From the NCBI GenBank assembly GCA_937930305.1, contig CALGLE010000004.1, positions 220,920 to 284,919 on the forward strand: a stretch of 64,000 nt of DNA, in the 5' to 3' direction. Shown here piece by piece: positions 42,001 through 51,580 of this stretch. How positions within the stretch are numbered: position 1 is the first letter of the stretch; the number at the start of each line of letters is the position of its first letter. Under the pieces are notes generated by a model. That model worked only from the letters and a program-made list of their open reading frames with translations, had not been told where the DNA came from and searched no databases. Made by a program: the position numbers and the translations under genes. This stretch comes from an uncultured Granulosicoccaceae bacterium (GTDB lineage Bacteria > Pseudomonadota > Gammaproteobacteria > Granulosicoccales > Granulosicoccaceae).

Positions 42001-42555
42001 GATAAAACCGGCGCCGGCGGTGGCAATATGCCCAGCTATCGCCAACGCGGAACACCGGTTATGGCGGCTGGGTTAATTTTTGGGACCCGCTTTCGCGACA
42101 CCAGCTCAGGCAAGATGGCGTTTGTGACCTTGGATGATCGAAGCGCTCGCGTGGAGGTGGTACTGCGTGGCGACATTCTAGACACCAGCGCTCATTTATT
42201 GGTGAAAGACGAAGTGCTGATAGTGGACGGGGAAATGAGCCCGGATGAATTTAATGGCGGTTACAAAATACGCGCTAAGGAAATTCATGATTTGGCCTCC
42301 GCCAGGGCCCGTTTTGCCAGGCGTTTGGTGTTGAAGCTTCGGCACGAGCATATTCAAGACAACGGCTTGGATGCCTTACTGGCCACCTTGGCCGAATATA
42401 ACTCCGGTACCACCCCACTGTGCATTGAGTACCAAAATGAGGCAGCGTCTGCCGAGGTGCGGGCTGGACACAGTTGGCGTGTGCAGCCACAACCCGAGCT
42501 GATTCGTTCCTTAGAACGACTCACTGATGAATCCAGTGTCGAGCTGGTCTACTGA
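39043..42555 (+). CDS. dnaE: DNA polymerase III alpha subunit
   Basis: This is the replicative polymerase subunit, 1170 residues, the normal length. An N-terminal PHP domain starts '[23 protein letters not shown]' and is followed by the palm with catalytic Asp residues in '[19 protein letters not shown]' (about residues 400-415) and '[16 protein letters not shown]', fingers with '[22 protein letters not shown]' and '[30 protein letters not shown]', and a C-terminal OB domain near '[13 protein letters not shown]'. PHP metal-binding residues look partly lost, as in E. coli. rnhB precedes it by 33 bases and accA follows. Confidence 0.97.
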   Translation: [1170 protein letters not shown]

Positions 42556-42586
42556 CTACGAACGCTATCGGCGTTAAACTTGCCCC

Positions 42587-43546
42587 ATGAACCCGAACTT
42601 TCTCGATTTTGAACAACCCATCGCTGAGCTGGAAGCTAAAATTCGTGAGCTTCAGTACGCCACCGAAGATGCGGAAATTAACATTTCCGAAGAAGTGGCC
42701 ACTTTGCAGAAAAAATGCGAGGCCATGACGCAAAGCATTTTCTCCTCGCTCACCCCGTGGCAAACCGCTCAAATGGCGCGTCATCCGCAACGACCTTACA
42801 CGCAATTTTATATTGATCAAATTTTTACCGATTTTGATGAATTACACGGTGATCGCTTGTACGCAGACGACTCAGCCATCATTGGCGGAATCGCTCGATT
42901 AAACGACAAACCTGTGATGGTCATTGGGCACGAGAAGGGGCGGGATACCAAAGAGAAAATCAAGCGAAATTTCGGTATGCCACGCCCGGAAGGCTATCGC
43001 AAAGCGAAACGTCTGATGGAAATGGCGGAACGTTTTGATATGCCCATTCTGACCTTCATCGACACCCCGGGAGCCTATCCTGGCATCGGTGCTGAGGAGC
43101 GTGGTCAAAGTGAAGCGATTGCCCGCAATTTATTTGTCATGGCCGACATCAAGGTACCGACCATCTGCACGGTCATCGGTGAGGGTGGCTCGGGCGGTGC
43201 CTTGGCCATTGGCTTGGGGGATCGAGTCATGATGATGCAATACAGTGTGTACTCCGTCATCAGCCCAGAAGGTTGTGCTTCAATTTTGTACAAAAGCGCT
43301 GACCGTGCTGCGGATGCGGCAGATGCGATGGGAATCACCTCAGAACGTTTGCTGGAACTTGGCCTGATTGATCGAATTGTGGAAGAACCTTTGGGTGGTG
43401 CACACCGAAGTCCGGAAGAAGCCGCAAAATCTTTGCGCAAAGCGCTGGAAGATGAGCTATCTAACTTAACAAAGAAGCCCATTGATACTTTGCAGCGCGA
43501 TCGAGATGCAAAGTGGCGAGCTTATGGTGAATTCCGGGAGAGCTAA
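42587..43546 (+). CDS. accA: Acetyl-CoA carboxylase carboxyltransferase subunit alpha
   Basis: AccA pairs with AccD to transfer the carboxyl group from biotin to acetyl-CoA, the first step of fatty acid synthesis. The 319-residue length is the family norm. It begins '[20 protein letters not shown]' and contains '[37 protein letters not shown]', '[21 protein letters not shown]' and '[27 protein letters not shown]' and '[21 protein letters not shown]', all near-identical to the E. coli pattern. No zinc finger is present, as expected for the alpha subunit. Confidence 0.97.
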   Translation: MNPNFLDFEQPIAELEAKIRELQYATEDAEINISEEVATLQKKCEAMTQSIFSSLTPWQTAQMARHPQRPYTQFYIDQIFTDFDELHGDRLYADDSAIIGGIARLNDKPVMVIGHEKGRDTKEKIKRNFGMPRPEGYRKAKRLMEMAERFDMPILTFIDTPGAYPGIGAEERGQSEAIARNLFVMADIKVPTICTVIGEGGSGGALAIGLGDRVMMMQYSVYSVISPEGCASILYKSADRAADAADAMGITSERLLELGLIDRIVEEPLGGAHRSPEEAAKSLRKALEDELSNLTKKPIDTLQRDRDAKWRAYGEFRES

Positions 43547-43587
43547 GTGCCAAGCAGGGACGTAACTCGCAGTCGAGCCAGAGGGTT

Positions 43588-44907
43588 ATGAGTCACCCTT
43601 TGCAGCCAGCTGAAGCACTGGCCGAATTTCTTAACACACAGCCCGATTTAACTCAGTTAACCGTTGCTTATAGCGGTGGCTTAGATTCTCATGTGTTGCT
43701 GCATTTGGTGGCGGGCCTTGCTGAATTGCACCCGGATATTGCCACTCGAGCACTCCACATCAATCATCGATTACAAATCCAAAGCGATGATTGGGCTGTG
43801 CACGCAGAAGCGGTAGCCAATCAGCTGAATGTGCCCCTCACCGTGGTGCCGGTGGAGGTGGATGCCTCGCATGCCGATGGGCCGGAAGCGGCTGCCCGAT
43901 TGGCCCGCTATGCGGCTTTCTCCGATCATTTGCAACCAGGCGAACACATGTTGCTGGCCCAGCATGCAGATGATCAAGCGGAAACCTTTCTGTTGCAGGC
44001 GTTGCGAGGCAGTGGCCCGGATGGGCTCGCGTCTATTCCTAAAAAGCGCACCTTTGCATTGGGTTATATGTCCCGTCCTCTGTTGTCTTGCACCCGCGAG
44101 CAGCTGCAAGCCTATGCCCTAGCGCATGAGCTTGAGTATATTCATGATCCCAGCAACGACGATACGCGTTTCGATCGAAACTACTTGCGGCATGAAATCA
44201 TGCCGTTGTTAAAGGCTCGTTGGCCGGCGGCGAATCGCACCCTGACACGCTCAGCCAATCGTTGTTCTGCCGCCAGCCAAACATTGCTGGGTTTAGCTCA
44301 AGAAGACTTGCGCCAGGTTCGACTGCGCGGGGTAGCGCAATTGTCGGTGTCAGAAATAAAAACGCTGCCGCGGGAGAGGGCTTATAACGTGTTGCGCCTC
44401 TGGGTTCGTCAGTCGGGGCTTCGCATGCCGCGCCTGCAGGATTTAGCGGAAGTGTATCGCCAGCTGGTGACTTCACGATCGGATTCACAAGGCATTGTGA
44501 ATGTGCGCGACTATGAGTTTCGACGCCATAAAGATCGGCTCTATTTGCTGCCGCCACAAAAACAACCGGTGGCGTTTCATTACGATTGGTCAGCTCCTTT
44601 CTTGCCGCTGCACATTCCTGAAATTGACCAAACTTTGACCCGCGAAGACTGTGTGCGCCAGGGTATTCGATTGCCCGAGCAGGGTGTCATGACGGTTCGT
44701 AGCCGCGTGGGCAGCGAATTGATCAAACTCGGCGAGCCTGCGTTTCACAAGGCGGTGAAAAAATTACTGCAAGAGGCTTCCGTGCCGCCGTGGCTGCGCG
44801 ATGTCACCCCGCTGGTGTACATCGAAGGGCGATTGGCGGCGGTGTGGGAAATTGCCGTAGCGGTAGATTTTAGACAAGGTTCCATAAGCCCCACCGAAGT
44901 GGTTTGA
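43588..44907 (+). CDS. tilS: tRNA(Ile)-lysidine synthetase
   Basis: TilS modifies the wobble cytidine of tRNA(Ile2) with lysine, using ATP. The P-loop is 'VAYSGGLDSHVLLHLVAGL' (SGGxDS). 'HINHRLQIQSDDWAVHAEAVANQLNVPLTV', 'AARLARYAAF', 'LAQHADDQAETFLLQALRGSGPDGLASIPKKR' and 'YIHDPSNDDTRFDRNYLRHEIMPLLKARWP' follow. The C-terminal third is the tRNA-binding TilS-C domain (PEQGVMTVRSRVGSELI and KKLLQEASVPPWLRDVTPLVY). SD-like AGAGGG lies just upstream of the ATG. It is followed by a 171-base gap before pyrG. Confidence 0.95.
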   Translation: MSHPLQPAEALAEFLNTQPDLTQLTVAYSGGLDSHVLLHLVAGLAELHPDIATRALHINHRLQIQSDDWAVHAEAVANQLNVPLTVVPVEVDASHADGPEAAARLARYAAFSDHLQPGEHMLLAQHADDQAETFLLQALRGSGPDGLASIPKKRTFALGYMSRPLLSCTREQLQAYALAHELEYIHDPSNDDTRFDRNYLRHEIMPLLKARWPAANRTLTRSANRCSAASQTLLGLAQEDLRQVRLRGVAQLSVSEIKTLPRERAYNVLRLWVRQSGLRMPRLQDLAEVYRQLVTSRSDSQGIVNVRDYEFRRHKDRLYLLPPQKQPVAFHYDWSAPFLPLHIPEIDQTLTREDCVRQGIRLPEQGVMTVRSRVGSELIKLGEPAFHKAVKKLLQEASVPPWLRDVTPLVYIEGRLAAVWEIAVAVDFRQGSISPTEVV

Positions 44908-44932
44908 ATCGCCTCTGATTAGCTGTCAGATC

Positions 44933-44941
44933 TGGTATGAT
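44933..44941 (+). promoter_or_regulatory. Possible extended -10 promoter for pyrG
   Basis: TGG-TATGAT is an extended -10 element (TGn plus TATGAT, five of six matches). It lies in the tilS-pyrG gap and would start transcription near 44948, giving a leader of about 130 bases before pyrG. No good -35 box is present, as is common with extended -10 promoters. Confidence 0.35.
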
Positions 44942-44954
44942 TTGAGTCCGTTCT

Positions 44955-44993
44955 GAGGTGATTCTCCGCCTCGATCGCGGGCGACTTGCCCGC
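44955..44993 (+). other. Two tandem hairpins in the pyrG leader
   Basis: GAGGTG-ATTCTC-CGCCTC (44955-44972, one G-U pair) and GCGGGC-GACTT-GCCCGC (44977-44993) form two GC-rich stems four bases apart. They lie just after the predicted start of the pyrG transcript and are followed by TAACTTTCG. They could act as a weak terminator for tilS or as leader structures. No peptide-coding leader was recognised. Confidence 0.4.
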
Positions 44994-45069
44994 TAACTTT
45001 CGTCATTCACTTTGCGTTTGTCGGCGCTCGCCTTTTGCGAACCGCTCCCACGCATCTTTATTTAGCTGA

Positions 45070-46746
<1,677 letters not shown>

Positions 46747-46753
46747 AACAATA

Positions 46754-47593
46754 ATGCAATTGTGTGGTTTTGAAGTTGGCATCGATCAACCGCTGTTCCT
46801 AATTGCCGGTCCTTGCGCCATTGAATCGGAAAGCCTAGCGATGAGCACGGCAACCGATCTAAAGGCCATGACTGAGCGATTGGCAATTCCTTTTATTTAC
46901 AAATCCTCTTTTGACAAGGCCAATCGATCTTCAGGTAGCAGCTATCGGGGGAAGGGTATGGAGGAGGGCTTACGCATATTGCAGAAAGTGCGTGATGAGG
47001 TGGGTGTGCCCGTTATCACTGATGTGCATGAAGACACCCCCATGGATGAAGTGGCCTCAGTGGTGGATGTGCTACAAACCCCCGCATTTTTGTGCCGGCA
47101 AACGAATTTTATTGAGCGTGTGGCCAAAGCTGGAAAGCCTGTGAACCTAAAAAAAGGTCAGTTTTTAGCTCCAGGTGATATGGCTAATGTGGTGGAGAAA
47201 GCGCGCGACTTTGGCAATGATCAGGTCATGATTTGCGAACGTGGTGTCTCTTTCGGCTACAACACCCTAATTTCTGACATGCGTGGCTTAGCCAGTATGC
47301 GCAGTAATGCCTGCCCGATTGTGTTTGACGCCACACACTCTGTGCAACAACCGGGAGGTTTGGGCCAAACTTCTGGCGGGCAGCGTGAATTTGTACCGGT
47401 GTTAGCGCGCGCCGCCGTTGCCGCTGGCGTGGCGGGGGTCTTTATGGAAACCCACCCGGATCCGGATAATGCGTTAAGCGATGGGCCAAACGCTTGGCCA
47501 TTGCCTAAACTAGAGAATCTGTTGTCTCTACTTAAAACCATCGACAGCACCGTGAAAGCACAACCATTTGCAGAAAGTGAATATTTGACCTAG
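46754..47593 (+). CDS. kdsA: 3-deoxy-8-phosphooctulonate (Kdo-8-P) synthase
   Basis: KdsA condenses phosphoenolpyruvate and arabinose-5-phosphate to Kdo-8-phosphate for LPS inner core. The 279-residue protein contains '[62 protein letters not shown]', '[11 protein letters not shown]', '[37 protein letters not shown]' and '[32 protein letters not shown]', a complete family signature. The ORF-track start at 46580 lies inside pyrG; the ATG at 46754 is used. Confidence 0.97.
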   Translation: MQLCGFEVGIDQPLFLIAGPCAIESESLAMSTATDLKAMTERLAIPFIYKSSFDKANRSSGSSYRGKGMEEGLRILQKVRDEVGVPVITDVHEDTPMDEVASVVDVLQTPAFLCRQTNFIERVAKAGKPVNLKKGQFLAPGDMANVVEKARDFGNDQVMICERGVSFGYNTLISDMRGLASMRSNACPIVFDATHSVQQPGGLGQTSGGQREFVPVLARAAVAAGVAGVFMETHPDPDNALSDGPNAWPLPKLENLLSLLKTIDSTVKAQPFAESEYLT

Positions 47594-47615
47594 CCAGTTG
47601 TTGGCTTAAGTTTTT
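47592..47615 (+). terminator. Possible weak intrinsic terminator after kdsA
   Basis: AGCCA-GTTGT-TGGCT forms a 5-bp stem overlapping the kdsA stop codon, followed by TAAG and a run of five T. The stem is short, so partial read-through into eno is likely. Confidence 0.35.
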
Positions 47616-47660
47616 ATATGCCCTAGCTTGATTAAATGCTCACAAACCAAACGCAGTTAA

Positions 47661-48989
<1,329 letters not shown>

Positions 48990-49018
48990 CGATTCACGCA
49001 ACTTAAGACGCTAATTTC

Positions 49019-49453
49019 GTGAAATGGCTCATCGGTGCATTGGTGGTTTTGCTGCTGATATTGCAATACCGCTTATGGTTTGGCGACGGCAGTACGCAAC
49101 AGTATTTTGCGCTTCGTGAAGAATCGCGAGAAACTCACGCGGAACTGTTAAAACTGCGCAGCCGTAACCAAGCATTGGAGGCCGAGGTGGCGGATTTAAA
49201 AAGCGGTTTAGACGCCATTGAAGAGCGTGCTCGAACGGAATTGGGAATGATTGATGAAAATGAAACTTTCTATCAATTTGTTAAGAAGCGCGGTGCAAAA
49301 GGGAGCAGCCCTGATGATCAAACAGCTGGCTTAGATGATGAATCAGTGCCGGTGCAACCGATTGACGCGGATGGTTCTGCGGCTGGTCGCCCAGAAGGCC
49401 CCGACGGTGAGCAGTTATCGCCGCCGGGAGAAGAATCAACGAGCGGTAATTAA
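49019..49453 (+). CDS. ftsB: Cell division protein FtsB, with C-terminal extension
   Basis: FtsB is a bitopic inner-membrane divisome protein that forms a complex with FtsL and FtsQ. The hydrophobic helix is 'WLIGALVVLLLILQYRLWFGDGS', followed by the coiled coil 'EESRETHAELLKLRSRNQALEAEVADLKSG' and the conserved 'LDAIEERARTELGMIDENETFYQFV' at the end of the usual domain. Normal FtsB is about 90-105 residues; here about 45 extra residues (from KKRGAKGSSPDDQ onward), acidic and rich in Pro, Gly and Ser, form a low-complexity tail. The start codon is GTG. Position between eno and ispD is the standard gammaproteobacterial context. Confidence 0.9.
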   Translation: MKWLIGALVVLLLILQYRLWFGDGSTQQYFALREESRETHAELLKLRSRNQALEAEVADLKSGLDAIEERARTELGMIDENETFYQFVKKRGAKGSSPDDQTAGLDDESVPVQPIDADGSAAGRPEGPDGEQLSPPGEESTSGN

Positions 49454-49459
49454 AAGCGC

Positions 49460-50164
49460 ATGGGCATTTGGGGTGTCATTCCCGCGGCAGGTTATGGCAC
49501 GCGCATGTCGTCAGAAAAACCTAAGCAATACCTATCGCTGCACGGGGAAACCATTCTTCAACGATCCTGCAGCAGCTTACTTGACCATCCTGATGTGGAT
49601 GGTGTGATCGTTGTTTTAGCCTCTGACGATTCCAACTTTGCGACACTGCCAACCGATTTAACTTCGCGCATGATCACAGCCGTTGGCGGAACCTCAAGAT
49701 CCGAGTCGGTTGCCTCAGGGGTGAAAAAGGTGATAGACCGGGCGGATGAACAAACCTGGGCCCTGGTGCACGACGCGGCCAGGCCCTTATTAAGTGCGCG
49801 AGATCTGGGTAATTTAATCTCAACTGTTACTCAATCTAGCGCACCAGGGGGAATATTGGCCACACCCGTGCAGGACACACTGAAGCGATCAACAACGGAT
49901 CAACGTATCGATGCCACGGTAGATCGCACCACGCTATGGCAGGCGCAAACTCCGCAAATGTTCCGAGCCAGCGCTTTGTTGCATGCGCTAAGGTATGCGG
50001 AGCAATCGGGTGTTATCGTTACCGATGAGGCATCTGCGATGGAGCAGATGGGTGAGCAACCGTTGTTAGTGCCAGCGACAGATCCCAATTTTAAGATAAC
50101 CCGTGATTCAGACTTTGACTTGGCCAATGCTTTGCTCTCGTCACATCACGCGCCGAGGGCGTAA
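49460..50164 (+). CDS. ispD: 2-C-methyl-D-erythritol 4-phosphate cytidylyltransferase
   Basis: IspD transfers CMP to MEP in the non-mevalonate isoprenoid pathway. The N-terminal nucleotide loop is 'GVIPAAGYGTRMSSEKPKQYLSLHGETILQRSCSSLLDHPDVDGVIVVL', and 'TWALVHDAARPLLSARDLGNLI', 'GGILATPVQDTLKRS', 'VDRTTLWQAQTPQMFRASALLHAL' and 'VTDEASAMEQMG..PLLVPATDPNFKITRDSDFDLANALL' complete the family pattern. It starts 7 bases after ftsB and is followed by ispF. Confidence 0.96.
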   Translation: MGIWGVIPAAGYGTRMSSEKPKQYLSLHGETILQRSCSSLLDHPDVDGVIVVLASDDSNFATLPTDLTSRMITAVGGTSRSESVASGVKKVIDRADEQTWALVHDAARPLLSARDLGNLISTVTQSSAPGGILATPVQDTLKRSTTDQRIDATVDRTTLWQAQTPQMFRASALLHALRYAEQSGVIVTDEASAMEQMGEQPLLVPATDPNFKITRDSDFDLANALLSSHHAPRA

Positions 50165-50179
50165 CGCTAGGTGAATAAC

Positions 50180-50653
50180 ATGCGAGTGGGAACAGGTTTC
50201 GATGTGCACGCGTTTGAACCCGGCGATCATTTGATGTTAGGTGGCGTGCGTGTCCCGTTTAGTCAGCAATTTAAAGCGCACTCGGACGGTGATGTGTTAC
50301 TGCACGCAATAGCAGATGCCCTACTGGGGGCCGCTGCTATGGGAGACATCGGACAACATTTTCCTGATACCGATGCAGCGTTTAAGGGCATGGATAGCCG
50401 CGACCTGTTACGTCAGGTGGTGCAAAAGGTTCGTGAAAAAGGGTTTCAGTGCGTCAATATCGATGCAACCATTATCGCGCAGGCCCCAAAAATGCAACCG
50501 TATTTGCCTGCAATGATTCAGCACATTGCTCAAGATGTGGGGCTATCGGCTGATGCAGTCAATGTGAAAGCCACCACCACAGAGCACTTAGGTTTTTGCG
50601 GACGCGGTGAAGGCATTGCGTCCATGGCATCCACGTTGTTGGTTGTTGCTTAG
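50180..50653 (+). CDS. ispF: 2-C-methyl-D-erythritol 2,4-cyclodiphosphate synthase
   Basis: IspF cyclises CDP-ME 2-phosphate, following IspD and IspE in the isoprenoid pathway. '[70 protein letters not shown]' contains the zinc-binding D-x-H and the conserved [12 protein letters not shown] helix. '[28 protein letters not shown]' is the C-terminal signature. The GTG at 50171 is listed in the track; the ATG at 50180 is preceded by AGGTG with good spacing and gives the usual MRVGxGFDVH start. Confidence 0.96.
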   Translation: MRVGTGFDVHAFEPGDHLMLGGVRVPFSQQFKAHSDGDVLLHAIADALLGAAAMGDIGQHFPDTDAAFKGMDSRDLLRQVVQKVREKGFQCVNIDATIIAQAPKMQPYLPAMIQHIAQDVGLSADAVNVKATTTEHLGFCGRGEGIASMASTLLVVA

Positions 50654-50689
50654 CATTCTCTTTTTATCGATCAATAGGATAAGTCTTAC

Positions 50690-51439
50690 ATGACCACACT
50701 TGCAATTATCGGCGGCACCGGTTTATCCCGCATGGAAGGCCTGAGCATTGATCGTCGCGAAATGATCAAGACACCTTTTGGTGCACCATCCTGTCCCATT
50801 TTGTTTGGTGAATTCGGTGGCGTATCCGTAGCATTTTTAGCACGTCATGGCAGCAAACACCAAATCCCTCCGCATCAGATCAACTACTGTGCGAATTTGT
50901 GGGCGTTAAATTCGGTTGGCATCAATCGGATCATTGCGGTGGGAGCGGTCGGTGGTATAGCTGATGATTGCAGCACTGGCTCAGTCGTTGTGCCCGATCA
51001 AATCATCGATTACACGCACGGACGAGAAAATTCGTTCTACGACGGCACCCACGGCTTAGAGGGTGTGACCGTGCGCGCCATCGATTTCACAGAACCCTAC
51101 GACGCCTCGTTACGTCAAGCGCTTATCGACGGTGGGCAAGCCAGCGGTGAAACGGTGGTTAGCAGCGGCACTTACGGTGTGAGTTCAGGCCCACGTTTAG
51201 AAACGGCTGCAGAGGTGCGTCGCATGGAACGCGATGGCTGCACTGTGGTGGGAATGACTGGCATGCCTGAAGCGGCGCTGGCGCGGGAGGTGGGCATTGC
51301 CTACGCCTGCTGTGCTGTCGTTGTGACCAAAGCCGCAGGCAAAGACGGCCCGGTGGACACAAACGCTTTGCCAGCCTCGGTTGAGGGCGGCATGAAAAAC
51401 GCCAGAAATATCTTAGAGTTAGCCATCGCCAAGCTTTAA
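50690..51439 (+). CDS. S-methyl-5'-thioinosine phosphorylase (MTAP/PNP family)
   Basis: The 249-residue protein belongs to the trimeric purine nucleoside phosphorylase / MTAP family: 'LAIIGGTGLSRMEGL', 'FLARHGSKHQIPPHQINYCANLWALNSVGINRIIAVGAVGGI', 'VVPDQIIDYTHGRENSFYDG', 'GTYGVSSGPRLETAAEVRRMERDGCTVVGMTGMPEAALAREVGIAYACCAVVVTKAAG'. The 'MTGMPEAALARE' version and short length agree with the methylthioinosine phosphorylase described from Pseudomonas, part of methionine salvage from polyamine synthesis. A true MTA phosphorylase is possible but less likely. It follows the ispF gene with the same orientation. Confidence 0.8.
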   Translation: MTTLAIIGGTGLSRMEGLSIDRREMIKTPFGAPSCPILFGEFGGVSVAFLARHGSKHQIPPHQINYCANLWALNSVGINRIIAVGAVGGIADDCSTGSVVVPDQIIDYTHGRENSFYDGTHGLEGVTVRAIDFTEPYDASLRQALIDGGQASGETVVSSGTYGVSSGPRLETAAEVRRMERDGCTVVGMTGMPEAALAREVGIAYACCAVVVTKAAGKDGPVDTNALPASVEGGMKNARNILELAIAKL

Positions 51440-51531
51440 AATGGATTTATTGTGCGTTTTATGGTGGAAAATGCAAATCAAACCACATTTCTTATCGACT
51501 AATGACCCGTCAATGTGGCTAGGTGACTGAG

Positions 51532-51548
51532 TCGGTACAGCGATTGCT
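51532..51548 (+). promoter_or_regulatory. Putative sigma-54 (RpoN) promoter for the Amt-histidine kinase gene
   Basis: TCGGTACAGCGATTGCT fits the -24/-12 consensus TGGCAC-N5-TTGCW: GG at 51534-51535 and GC at 51546-51547 are separated by exactly ten bases, and the TTGCT half is perfect. The predicted transcription start is about 51559, 22 bases before the start codon. A short GGTGGA segment further upstream (near 51463) only weakly resembles an NtrC half-site. Confidence 0.55.
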
Positions 51549-51580
51549 ATTGACAGCATTCCAACCTGGGATTTGTTGCT

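Noticed and set aside
44198-44557. 119-residue minus-strand ORF inside tilS
   Set aside because: It is a shadow of tilS with no recognisable domain or ribosome binding site.
51550-51578. TTGACA (51550-51555) as a sigma-70 -35 box for the Amt-kinase gene
   Set aside because: A -10 box 17 bases later would be TTGTTG and the transcript would begin after or at the start codon; the sigma-54 pair just upstream fits far better.
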